Of a DNA stretch of 14,320 nt, positions 1 to 7,532 are shown piece after piece. The stretch is taken from assembly GCA_035319145.1 (NCBI GenBank), contig DATHDH010000024.1:1-14320 (forward strand), given 5' to 3'. The DNA is from JAAYUK01 sp035319145 (GTDB lineage: Bacteria > Nitrospirota > Thermodesulfovibrionia > Thermodesulfovibrionales > Dissulfurispiraceae). A program made the position numbers and the translations under genes. The first letter of the stretch is position 1; each line of letters begins with the position of its first letter. Below the pieces are notes generated by a model, which was not told the DNA's origin, did no database searches, and worked only from the letters and a program-made list of their open reading frames with translations.

Positions 1-483
1 AGGTTTGAGAAGTTCGGTGATATACCGCGCAGTCATCTCGCCTTTTGTGTTCGGATTGGTCGCAAGAATCACTTCCTCGATGCCGCCTGCTTCCACCCTC
101 CGGACGAGTTCGGTGATTTTGAGGCGATCGGGAGTTATTCCGTCGACCGGGGAGAGCGCACCGAGCAGTACATGATAAACGCCGGAAAAGCAGCGTGTGC
201 GCTCGACGGCAAGAATATTGCTCGGCTCCTCAACAACGCAGATGCGGCTTTTGTCGCGCGTTTCACTGCGGCAGATGTCACAGGGATCTGCGTCGCCGAT
301 ATTGAAACAGATCGAGCAAAATCGGGCCTTCTCCTTGATGTCGACAATGGCGTCGGCAATTGCCTTTGCATCGTCTTTCGGCAGGTTGAGGATAAAAAAA
401 GCAAGCCGCTGTGCGCTTTTGCGGCCGACTCCCGGCAACTTGGTCAACTGGACGATAAGATTATCGATGATATTCTGGGTCAT
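1..483 (-). CDS. recR: Recombination mediator protein RecR (C-terminus cut by window edge)
   Basis: RecR works with RecO/RecF to load RecA onto gapped DNA in recombinational repair. The reading frame is open from ATG at 483 to base 1, giving 161 residues; the family is usually about 200, so roughly the last 40 lie outside the window. Visible parts in order: an N-terminal helix-hairpin-helix (LPGVGRKSAQRLAF, about residues 16-29), a four-cysteine zinc finger (C56, C59, C68, C71), and a Toprim domain beginning at ICVVEEPSNI (about 81) with LGALSPVDGI and ATNPNTKGE further on. It is the third protein gene of the dnaX-ebfC-recR unit, 46 bases after ebfC. No clear Shine-Dalgarno precedes the ATG, so the exact start is a little uncertain; the N-terminus MTQNIIDNLI fits the family. 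The identification itself is very secure. Confidence 0.96.
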   Translation of the reverse strand, partial: MTQNIIDNLIVQLTKLPGVGRKSAQRLAFFILNLPKDDAKAIADAIVDIKEKARFCSICFNIGDADPCDICRSETRDKSRICVVEEPSNILAVERTRCFSGVYHVLLGALSPVDGITPDRLKITELVRRVEAGGIEEVILATNPNTKGEMTARYITELLKP

Positions 484-529
484 GGATCGGTGTCGTAGCG
501 AGAAATGCCATTGATTGCGCCGGTCGTGA

Positions 530-871
530 CTATCTGCCGAACATGTTGCCGAGGCCGCCCATGCCCGGTATGTTAAGACCCATGGTCAATTTCGACATGT
601 CGTCGCTGACGATCTGCTGCGCACGCCGCAACGCCTCATTGCAGGCAGCGATGATGAGATCCTGCAACATATCGACATCCTCGGGATTGACGACATCCTT
701 TTCAATCTTAATCGAGACGATTTCCCCCGCACCGCTTGCAGTCACCGAGACCATTCCTCCGCCGGCGGTTGCATCGGCGGTCTTCTTCTTGCTTTCTTCC
801 TGAACCCGCTGCATATCAGCCTGTAGTTTTTGCGCCTGGCGCATCATGTCGCCGAGCATTTTTTTAGACAT
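530..871 (-). CDS. ebfC: YbaB/EbfC family nucleoid-associated protein
   Basis: This is a small DNA-binding protein of the YbaB/EbfC family (113 residues, the normal length), which forms dimers that bind DNA with low specificity; members are nucleoid-associated and almost always lie between dnaX and recR. The N-terminal MLGDMMRQAQKLQADMQ helix, the central GGGMVSVTASGAGEIVSIKI strand region and the glycine/methionine-rich end (NIPGMGGLGNMFGR) are typical. The ATG at 871 is chosen because a strong Shine-Dalgarno (AAAGGAGG) sits just before it; starts further upstream in this frame would only add residues shared with the dnaX tail. The start overlaps the dnaX stop by 8 bases, so the two genes are probably translationally coupled, with the ribosome-binding site inside the end of dnaX. 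Confidence 0.95.
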   Translation of the reverse strand: MSKKMLGDMMRQAQKLQADMQRVQEESKKKTADATAGGGMVSVTASGAGEIVSIKIEKDVVNPEDVDMLQDLIIAACNEALRRAQQIVSDDMSKLTMGLNIPGMGGLGNMFGR

Positions 872-2525
872 GGGAACCTCCTTTAGGACTTGCAGGAATG
901 ACATCAACAATACGGCCATCAAACAACTCAAGCGCCTCCCGGATCACGGGATTCTGCAACGCCTTTTCCCGCAGATCGGCTTTTGAAACAGCAGGCGCTT
1001 CCTTCGTCTCGATAGTGATACTGATCGGCCTTCCGGCTACTTCAGATGCTATTGAACGGACAGCCGGCAGGTTTTCCTTGACCGAGTCAGCGTGGACAGA
1101 GCTTCCGCCATTGAAGAGAAGGGTAATTGCATCGCCGGCAAAAGAAGGCGTGCTTTCTTGAATCTTAAAGACGAGGAGGTGATTCTCTTTGTCGAGCCGG
1201 TCGATGGTTGCATCCCAGACGGAAGCCATGGAATTATGCTCGGCCGACGGGGCCTGCGATACGGCTTGAGCGACTGGCCTTGATGCAGAAGCGCTTTGCG
1301 GCGCTGTCTTCACGTCCCGCGACGTTTTTTGCACAGGCTTTTGGTACGGCTTCGCGGCAGAAGGAGTGCTGTTGAGTCCTTCCTTGATCGGCCCAGTACC
1401 GCCTCCGATTGCATTGAAGGCCTTGTCGATAGCTGTAAAGCGGCTCATAAGGCTCAGGCGTATCATGACTATTTCAAAAACGACTCTGGGGTGAAGTGCC
1501 GAACGGATTGAAGGCTCCGACCGAATAAGGTCGCTGAGGACCAGGGCAATATGCTCCTCGGACGTTAGCCCCTTCATGCTGAGCATTACCGATTTTTCGG
1601 TCTCGGCAAGGTCGAGCACCCCGTCGATCTCATCGACAATCGTGGCTATCAGAAGGTTGCGGGTAAACTGCAGCAGGTCGCGCGTAAAGGTCTTGAGGTC
1701 CGTTCCGCTGTCGGCTAAAGACGCTGTCAACGCAACAATATCGGCAGCCACACCCTCAAGCACAGCGGTCAGCATCTGTGCAAGGCTCTCCGTATCCGTC
1801 AGACCGAGAAGATCACGCACATCTTCCGCAGATATGGCATCGGCAAAGGAAGCGACCTGATCGAGCAGCGTAAGCGCATCGCGCATGCCTCCTTCGGCAA
1901 CGCGGGCGATCATTTCCAGAGCCCCGTCTGCGACGACGATTTTTTCCGCATCTGCAATCTGGCGAAGCCGTTCGACTATGGTCATGGTCGCAATCTTGCG
2001 GAACGGCAGATGCTGACAACGGGAAAGGACAGTGCCCGGGATCTTTTTCGGTTCAGTCGTCGCCAGGACGAATATGACATGCGGCGGCGGTTCTTCGAGG
2101 GTTTTCAGGAGCGCGTTGAACGCGGCCGTTGAGAGCATGTGCGCCTCATCAATGATATAGACCTTGTACTTCGATTCTGCGGCAGCATACCTGACTCGCT
2201 CACGAAGGTCACGGATGTTGTCGACCCCGGTGTTGGAAGCGCCATCTATTTCGGAGACATCCATCGACGTCCCGTCGGCAATCGCTGAACATGAACGGCA
2301 TGCCCCGCACGGATCCGCTGTGGGGCCGTGTTCGCAGTTCAGCGCCTTGGCCAAAATGCGGGCCGTGGTCGTCTTGCCGACTCCGCGCGGGCCTGAAAAA
2401 ATATACGCGTGCGCGACTTTTCCGCCAGCCACTGCATTGCGAAGGATCCGCGCAATGGGCTCCTGGCCGGTCAGTTCATCAAAGGTTTTGGGGCGCCACT
2501 TTCGGGCCAATACCAGATATGACAT
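864..2525 (-). CDS. dnaX: DNA polymerase III subunit gamma/tau (DnaX)
   Basis: DnaX is the AAA+ motor of the DNA polymerase III clamp loader, placing the beta clamp on primed DNA and, in its long tau form, bridging polymerases and helicase. The 553-residue protein shows the Walker A motif GPRGVGKT (45-52), the zinc-binding cysteines C64, C73, C76 and C79, the Walker B DEAH (126-129), the sensor segment LATTEPKKIP (154-163) and the arginine finger in LSRCQ (R169). Domain III ends near residue 365, followed by a low-complexity Pro/Ala/Ser/Lys linker (about 375-430) and a C-terminal tau-like domain. The ATG at 2525 has a modest GAGG ribosome-binding site and starts MSYLVLARKWRP, a classic DnaX N-terminus. 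It lies about 70 bases after the SRP RNA and overlaps ebfC by 8 bases. A run of six A at codons 399-401 could allow a short gamma form (see findings). Confidence 0.97.
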   Translation of the reverse strand: MSYLVLARKWRPKTFDELTGQEPIARILRNAVAGGKVAHAYIFSGPRGVGKTTTARILAKALNCEHGPTADPCGACRSCSAIADGTSMDVSEIDGASNTGVDNIRDLRERVRYAAAESKYKVYIIDEAHMLSTAAFNALLKTLEEPPPHVIFVLATTEPKKIPGTVLSRCQHLPFRKIATMTIVERLRQIADAEKIVVADGALEMIARVAEGGMRDALTLLDQVASFADAISAEDVRDLLGLTDTESLAQMLTAVLEGVAADIVALTASLADSGTDLKTFTRDLLQFTRNLLIATIVDEIDGVLDLAETEKSVMLSMKGLTSEEHIALVLSDLIRSEPSIRSALHPRVVFEIVMIRLSLMSRFTAIDKAFNAIGGGTGPIKEGLNSTPSAAKPYQKPVQKTSRDVKTAPQSASASRPVAQAVSQAPSAEHNSMASVWDATIDRLDKENHLLVFKIQESTPSFAGDAITLLFNGGSSVHADSVKENLPAVRSIASEVAGRPISITIETKEAPAVSKADLREKALQNPVIREALELFDGRIVDVIPASPKGGSHV

Positions 2526-2595
2526 GCATCCTCACTGTGGTACGTGAATGCTGCGCGCTTTCCCCACCCGGCGGCCGGCGACGGACGATGAAAAT

Positions 2596-2694
2596 GGAGC
2601 CGGCTTGCTGCGGCACCCAGACCAGAGCGCTTACCGTTGCTTCCTTCCGGATCTGGCGGAGTTCACGACGGCCTGCTGCGCAGGGCCGACCCCC
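2596..2694 (-). ncRNA. ffs: Bacterial small signal recognition particle RNA (4.5S-type)
   Basis: The minus strand carries the diagnostic SRP RNA core, ATCCGGAAGGAAGCAACGG (complement of about 2636-2654), with the GGAA tetraloop closed by UCC/GGA and the asymmetric/symmetric loops that bind the Ffh M domain. The ends pair into a long hairpin: the 5' GGGGUCGGC pairs along its full length with the 3' GCCGGCUCC, and next to it CUGCG pairs with CGCAG. This gives a hairpin of about 99 nucleotides, the normal size for the small bacterial form lacking the Alu domain. Ends were set by this pairing and may be off by a few bases. It lies between tRNA-Ser and dnaX, the same order as in Bacillus subtilis. 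Its protein partner Ffh is encoded at 12617-13963. I see no strong U-tract terminator between it and dnaX, so read-through is possible. Confidence 0.93.
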
Positions 2695-2735
2695 GGCTGG
2701 GGAAAGCGGCACGCTGCCGGTGTTTTTTATTGTCA

Positions 2736-2827
2736 TGGCGGAGAGGCAGGGATTTGAACCCTGGGTGAGGTGTTAGCCCCACACACGATTTCCAGTCGTG
2801 CACCTTCAGCCGCTCGGTCACCTCTCC
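2736..2827 (-). tRNA. tRNA-Ser (anticodon GGA)
   Basis: The minus strand folds as a class II tRNA. The acceptor stem GGAGAGG (2827-2821) pairs with CCTCTCC (2746-2740), followed by the discriminator G and an encoded CCA. The anticodon arm is CACGA-CTGGAAA-TCGTG, giving anticodon GGA, which reads UCC and UCU serine codons. A long variable arm (GTGGGG paired with CCTCAC across a short loop) is the serine signature, and the T arm is CAGGG-TTCAAAT-CCCTG. It lies about 40 bases upstream of the SRP RNA and is probably transcribed in the same direction with it. Confidence 0.97.
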
Positions 2828-2862
2828 AGTGCATTTTCATTACACCGGCAGCGCGCATTAAG

Positions 2863-2891
2863 GGTATATAGTAACATTTTTAGCCTTTCAG
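2863..2891 (-). promoter_or_regulatory. Possible promoter for tRNA-Ser/SRP RNA
   Basis: An AT-rich TATATACC stretch (2870-2863) lies about 40 bases before the tRNA 5' end, with CTGAAA (2891-2886) upstream as a weak -35 match. The position is sensible for a tRNA precursor with a short 5' leader, but the match to consensus is poor, so this is a guess from placement. Confidence 0.3.
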
Positions 2892-2949
2892 ATGTAGGCG
2901 GCAGGCATTTTGAATTTGCCGCGTCGCAATCGGGTAACTGGTTGCGTTT

Positions 2950-2979
2950 CTGGCAAAATCGGGCCGAAAAGGGTATTAT
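2950..2979 (+). promoter_or_regulatory. Candidate promoter of the MscS-type channel gene
   Basis: CTGGCA (2950-2955, four of six to the -35 consensus) is followed after 18 bases by TATTAT (2974-2979, five of six to the -10 consensus). The -10 hexamer ends only 5 bases before the ATG at 2985, so transcription would start at or next to the start codon, giving a leaderless message. It fits the lack of a well-spaced Shine-Dalgarno. Confidence 0.4.
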
Positions 2980-2984
2980 TGCGT

Positions 2985-5426
2985 ATGCCGCGTTCCACGT
3001 GTCTTTCCGATTCCTATATTTCCCGCAATCGTTCACTGCGACATGCCTCCTGCGTCGTCGCAGTGGTGTGTTCGATGTGCATGGGTATCCTCTTGTTCTT
3101 TCATTCACCCGGTCTTTCAGCTGAGAATCCCCAGACCGTGGACCAAAAGAAAGAATCCTCATTGGTTCCCGGCCAGCTGGTATTGCCGGGGAAAGACGAA
3201 GAAATAGACGCGTCCATCTCCAAACTCGAAAAGAGATTGAGCGACGTGCGTACGCAAACGGCGTCTCTGCTTGATGAATCCAGCCAGAGAACAGGCCTTT
3301 TTGTGGCTCCGCCTGAAGACCTGAGGAAGCGGCAGCGTCTCTTGAGCGAGCTTGCGGCTTCGCTGGACAAGCATTCCCAGGCGCTCCGCGATTTGAAGGA
3401 AATCCGGAGGATCAACAAAGAGAGGACCGTTGAAATAAGGAACTGGCAGGGATTTCAGGAAAAGCCGCCTTACAGTATCTCATTTCTTGACGATCTTCGG
3501 GACGCGGCTACGAACCAGCGGCTTGATGTTCAGTCTTTGACACTGAAACTCACGGCGGCAACGGGAGAACTGGGCCAGTATGTGAAGGCATTGCAGGAAA
3601 GCAAAAAGGCGCTTCGCCTGGCACAGGAACAGTTCGAGCGCAGCGCAGGGAGTGCAAAAGAGACTCAGAGAAGGTGGCAGCGCGATCTCCTGTCTCTCGA
3701 AAATGAAGTGAACGAGGCTTCCGTCTCGTCGCTTGAGACGCGGCGGCTTGTTTATGAAGAATCGCTCGGCGACAAAAAAGAATATATTCAGTTTCTCGAT
3801 CAGAAACTCCGCATGGCGGAGGAGGTCTCGCCGCTCACGCGGCAGGATGTGGATCAGAAACTGCATGACCTTGAAGCGCAGAGAAAGCAGGTTACTGCTG
3901 AGTTATCCCTGGCACTTCGTCGAGAGGATGACGCAAAAAAGAGACTGAATGCCGCCCGCGATAAGGTCGTGCCGATTTCATCGCAAGCGGTTCCCGAGAT
4001 GCAGAGGGACTCTGGAAAAGGGCTTGACGTCATGCGCACACAAGCGGAGCTTGCCTTGCTGCAGGCGCAGGCCGAGACAGCGTCGGACCGCGTGGAGGTT
4101 TTGAAAGGGATCCTGCAGCTTATTGACATTTCGGAAACCGGATGGGAAGACCGCTTCTGGCTGACGCAGCAGCAGGATCTTTCGGCTATCCGTGACAAAA
4201 ATGAACGTGTCGGGCATGTAATGGAGAGTATTCGCATTTGGAAGAATTATGTTCAGTCGCGGATTCTCAATCTGGGAGGCTTGCTGCAGGCGCAGAAGGC
4301 GAGGTTTGACCAAGCGGATCGGTCGCGTGTTGCCGACGAGATCGACCGGAATATCCTTAAGTCAATGGAAGAACGCCAGAGCCTGCTTCTCAGGGCGTTG
4401 GACATGTTGTCATCCGCCGAACGGGTCATCACGGCGCTTCATGACGGCCTGCGCGAGCGCCAGGGGAGAGCGTCATTCGGAAGCCGTCTGCAGGAAGCCT
4501 ATCAATGGGCTGTGCACTTGCTGAAAAAGCTGTGGGCTGCTGAACTCTATATAGCGGAAGAAACGGTGGTTGCCGAGGGAACAAAGGTCGTCAAACCGGT
4601 GAGCGTGACCGTAGCTAAAGTCGTTCAGGCCCTTATCATACTGATTGTCGGGATTTGGATTGCCCGCAAACTGATGCGGCCGCTGCGATGGCTTGTAATC
4701 CATCGTTTCAGACAGGACCGGAGCATAGCGGCGCAAATCTGCACTGTCGCTTTTCTATTCCTTTTTGTAATGGTATTCGTTTTTTCGCTTGTTTCAGTAA
4801 ACATTCCGCTCGCGGTGTTCGCATTCCTCGGCGGGGCGCTCGCTATCGGCGTGGGATTCGGTGCTCAGAATCTCATCAACAATTTCATAAGCGGCCTCAT
4901 TCTGCTCTTTGATCGATCGATAACCGTCGGGGATATCATCGAAGTCGACGGTCAGGGCGGCAAGGTTACCACTATAGGTATGCGGAGTTCCCACGTCGTG
5001 CGGTTCGACGGCGTGGAGATGCTTGTTCCGAACAGCCAGTTCCTTCAGCAGAAGGTTATCAACTGGACACATTCGGAACGGCAGATGCGTTATCAGATTT
5101 CGGTCGGCGTAGCGTATGGTTCGCCGACGAAGAAGGTTGCCGAGTTATTGATGCAGTCGGTTGCCGAACAGCAGGTGGTTATGAAGACTCCTGCCCCGAT
5201 GGTGGTTTTTGAAGATTTCGGAGAAAGCAGTCTCAATTTTATGCTCTACTTCTGGCTTGAACTTGAATCGGTCAGGGACAACCGCCTTCTGCTCAGCGAT
5301 ATCAGGCATCGGATCACCGAATTATTTGAGGCCGAACAGATTGTCCTGTCGTTTCCCCAGCGCGATGTGCATCTTGACGCTGCGGCCCCTATTCCGATCC
5401 GACTTATTCCAGCGCCGAAAGATTAG
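2985..5426 (+). CDS. MscS-family mechanosensitive channel with long periplasmic coiled coil
   Basis: Likely a mechanosensitive channel that opens on membrane tension to release solutes during hypo-osmotic shock. The 813-residue product begins with a signal peptide (basic n-region with R/R/H, hydrophobic core about 21-40, likely cut after LSA46). Residues about 55-540 are rich in E, K, Q, R and L in heptad-like order and contain no hydrophobic span, so they should form a long helical periplasmic region. Three membrane helices follow (about 549-566, 584-605, 606-638); the last is the Gly/Ala-rich MscS pore helix (FLGGALAIGVGFGAQNLINN). The MscS beta domain (VGDIIEVDGQGGKV, then MLVPNSQFLQQKVINW) and C-terminal alpha/beta part end the protein. 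MscK/MscM-like proteins have more membrane helices; this one seems to have only the core. ATG 2985 is chosen because it starts a proper signal peptide; a TTG at 2910 would add 25 residues. It converges on the helicase gene with a 21-base gap. Confidence 0.9.
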   Translation: MPRSTCLSDSYISRNRSLRHASCVVAVVCSMCMGILLFFHSPGLSAENPQTVDQKKESSLVPGQLVLPGKDEEIDASISKLEKRLSDVRTQTASLLDESSQRTGLFVAPPEDLRKRQRLLSELAASLDKHSQALRDLKEIRRINKERTVEIRNWQGFQEKPPYSISFLDDLRDAATNQRLDVQSLTLKLTAATGELGQYVKALQESKKALRLAQEQFERSAGSAKETQRRWQRDLLSLENEVNEASVSSLETRRLVYEESLGDKKEYIQFLDQKLRMAEEVSPLTRQDVDQKLHDLEAQRKQVTAELSLALRREDDAKKRLNAARDKVVPISSQAVPEMQRDSGKGLDVMRTQAELALLQAQAETASDRVEVLKGILQLIDISETGWEDRFWLTQQQDLSAIRDKNERVGHVMESIRIWKNYVQSRILNLGGLLQAQKARFDQADRSRVADEIDRNILKSMEERQSLLLRALDMLSSAERVITALHDGLRERQGRASFGSRLQEAYQWAVHLLKKLWAAELYIAEETVVAEGTKVVKPVSVTVAKVVQALIILIVGIWIARKLMRPLRWLVIHRFRQDRSIAAQICTVAFLFLFVMVFVFSLVSVNIPLAVFAFLGGALAIGVGFGAQNLINNFISGLILLFDRSITVGDIIEVDGQGGKVTTIGMRSSHVVRFDGVEMLVPNSQFLQQKVINWTHSERQMRYQISVGVAYGSPTKKVAELLMQSVAEQQVVMKTPAPMVVFEDFGESSLNFMLYFWLELESVRDNRLLLSDIRHRITELFEAEQIVLSFPQRDVHLDAAAPIPIRLIPAPKD

Positions 5427-5447
5427 TCTCGGAACCATGACAGGATA

Positions 5448-7379
5448 TCAAGCGAGCTTCGGCTTCTCATTGCGAAATGAGCTGATGATCCTGCCCACCC
5501 CTTCCTGCGAAAGCACGCTTAAAAGAAAAGCCTTGCCGTAGCGCTTGGTGATAATACGCTCATCGCAGATAATGACGCGGCCCGTATCGGTTTGCGAGCG
5601 TATCAGCCGGCCAAACCCCTGCTTGAACTTTAAAATAGCACGAGGCAGGCTGTATTCGAGGAATGCATTCCGTCCGCGGCGCGAGATGTCCTCGGTGCGG
5701 GCTTGCGTAATCGGTTCAGTCGGCACCTCAAAGGGCAATTTTGTAATAACGAGACAGCGCAGTGCATCTCCCTGGAGATCAACTCCCTCCCAGAAAGAAT
5801 CTAGCCCGAAGATCACCGAATCCGTGCTGTCACGCATGATTTCGAGCATCGAACGATTCTGGTACAGGTCTCCCTGCATCATGGGATTTCTTCCGATGGA
5901 TCGAAGTTCGGCGGCAGCGGCACTCCACGTTCTGCGCATCACGTCGCGGGATGTAAAGAGAACAAGCATACCGCCTGGTTCCTCGGCAGCGGCGCGGCCG
6001 ATGGTCGCGGCAAGACGCAGAACGCTTGTCTCGTCATTGCGGAGATCAATTCCTTTCTCGATCTGGATCGATATCTGGCGGTCGGGATCGAACGGTGACG
6101 GCAGCGATAATGTCTGAGCCTGTTCAAGACCAAGCAGTTCCTGCATCAGACGAAAATCTCCGTTTGCCGAAAGCGTTGCGGACGTTAAGATGACGGATTC
6201 ATGCTGCGGCAGCACCTCCGTCAGCATGAAGGAGCGGGGATAGAGCGGCGACATCCGCAAGGCAGTTCTTTGCTGCTCGACCTCAGCCCAACGTACTGCG
6301 TCGTCCGAGCCATCAAGATACGCGGCGACTGCCTCCGCATGAGCGCCGAGCTTGAGCAGTGTTGCCTTCAGCTCTATTTCGTCGTCTTCGGAAAAAAGCC
6401 CGATCGTTCCCTCCCGGGCGGATTCTATGAGTTCCATCGAGGCGTTTCTGACATTCAGCAACTCCTGCTTTACCGCGATGTCTCCGCGTATCATCGTCCT
6501 ATCGCTGCAATGAGTTCTGACTGCTATCCAGAGCGCGGCCAGTTCAGTACGAAGACGTTCAACAGGGGTGAAGAGCGACTGGGTCAAGGAGAACAGGCCT
6601 TTATAAACACCGCGATCATCGACGCGTAGCACGCGGTTTAATATATAGTCAAACCCTCTGTTTGAAAGCGTAATGCCGATTTGGTCTGAAAGGGTGCGTT
6701 CGAGCGAGTGTGCTTCATCGATCACGAGCACTTCAGCCGGGGGGAAGAGCTTGCTGTCGTCAGACATAAGCGCGTTGATGGCTGTCAGCGCATGGTTTGC
6801 GACGATAATCTGTGCATCATCCCAGCGGCGCTTGGCTTCGAAATAGAAACAACGGCTGAAGGAGGGGCAGCCCTTTCCCGTACAGGCATCCGCATCGGTG
6901 CAGAGCCGGTCCCAGACAATCGGGCTCGAAATGCCGAAATCCTCGATATCGCCGGTGGATGTCTCGGAAGCCCAGCGGCTGACACGTCGATAATCCTCTT
7001 CTTCGGCGGGACTCTCTGCGCGGAATGCATTGAGCCTTCTCAGGCAGAGATAGTTCGACCGCCCCTTTGCAATGGCATACGTGAAATCAAGAAGGGTCCC
7101 GAGAAACCGGAGGTCTTTACGGACGAGCTGTTCCTGCAGATTGATGGTGCGTGTGGAGATGATCGAACGTTTGCCCGAGACGAGCAGTGGAATGAGATAT
7201 GCGAAGGTCTTGCCGGTTCCGGTTCCGGCCTCCGCGAGCAGCGTGCCGCCGCCGACAATGGCTGATGCGCATGCATCCATGAGGTGCTCCTGTTGAGCCC
7301 TCTGCTCGTATGAGGGCATGGATGGGGCAGCCATTGTCTGCAGGAATCTAAGGGCGGCTTGACCAAGCGAAGTCGACAT
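5448..7379 (-). CDS. dinG: DinG/YoaA-type ATP-dependent DNA helicase (XPD-like, Fe-S)
   Basis: A superfamily 2 helicase related to DinG, YoaA and eukaryotic XPD, which unwinds DNA 5'-3' and helps resolve R-loops and blocked forks. The 643-residue protein shows Walker A AGTGTGKT (51-58), motif Ia STRTINLQEQ (75-84), the DEAH box (221-224) and motif VI QGFGRLIR (587-594). Between motifs I and II lie four cysteines suited to a 4Fe-4S cluster: C112, C166, C171 and C177; the C-x4-C-x5-C spacing of the last three equals that of E. coli DinG. There is no N-terminal exonuclease domain, unlike Gram-positive DinG. DinG and YoaA cannot be separated by eye, so the symbol is tentative. No Shine-Dalgarno precedes the ATG at 7379, but a TACAAT box lies 5 bases upstream, suggesting a leaderless mRNA. 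It is divergent from the VWA gene. Confidence 0.92.
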   Translation of the reverse strand: MSTSLGQAALRFLQTMAAPSMPSYEQRAQQEHLMDACASAIVGGGTLLAEAGTGTGKTFAYLIPLLVSGKRSIISTRTINLQEQLVRKDLRFLGTLLDFTYAIAKGRSNYLCLRRLNAFRAESPAEEEDYRRVSRWASETSTGDIEDFGISSPIVWDRLCTDADACTGKGCPSFSRCFYFEAKRRWDDAQIIVANHALTAINALMSDDSKLFPPAEVLVIDEAHSLERTLSDQIGITLSNRGFDYILNRVLRVDDRGVYKGLFSLTQSLFTPVERLRTELAALWIAVRTHCSDRTMIRGDIAVKQELLNVRNASMELIESAREGTIGLFSEDDEIELKATLLKLGAHAEAVAAYLDGSDDAVRWAEVEQQRTALRMSPLYPRSFMLTEVLPQHESVILTSATLSANGDFRLMQELLGLEQAQTLSLPSPFDPDRQISIQIEKGIDLRNDETSVLRLAATIGRAAAEEPGGMLVLFTSRDVMRRTWSAAAAELRSIGRNPMMQGDLYQNRSMLEIMRDSTDSVIFGLDSFWEGVDLQGDALRCLVITKLPFEVPTEPITQARTEDISRRGRNAFLEYSLPRAILKFKQGFGRLIRSQTDTGRVIICDERIITKRYGKAFLLSVLSQEGVGRIISSFRNEKPKLA

Positions 7380-7384
7380 CTTTT

Positions 7385-7414
7385 ATTGTACGCAATTCAA
7401 GAAACGCCTGTCCC
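7385..7414 (-). promoter_or_regulatory. Candidate promoter of the dinG-like gene
   Basis: On the minus strand GGGACA (7414-7409, four of six) is followed after 18 bases by TACAAT (7390-7385, five of six). Only AAAAG separates the -10 box from ATG at 7379, so the first transcribed base would be at or within a base or two of the start codon. The arrangement repeats that of the MscS and oxidoreductase genes. Confidence 0.45.
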
Positions 7415-7532
7415 ATCCGATACGTATATAGAGCATTACCTCTTAATTCAAGGGTGAATGGAGCACTGAGCGATCATGGGGGATTTCCCGATAGGCATTA
7501 CCGGCTGCTCGTCGTTCATAAAGAGTGGCGCC

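Noticed and set aside
2291..2776. A 161-codon open frame on the plus strand
   Set aside because: It covers the antisense of dnaX, the SRP RNA and the tRNA; structure-forming RNAs explain this sequence better.
2910..2984. TTG start adding 25 residues to the MscS-type protein
   Set aside because: The extension would bury the signal peptide and has no ribosome-binding site; the region instead holds the candidate promoter.
7476..7532. Upstream ATG for the VWA protein
   Set aside because: It adds 19 residues before a well-formed signal peptide and has no clear ribosome-binding site at normal spacing; kept only as an alternative.
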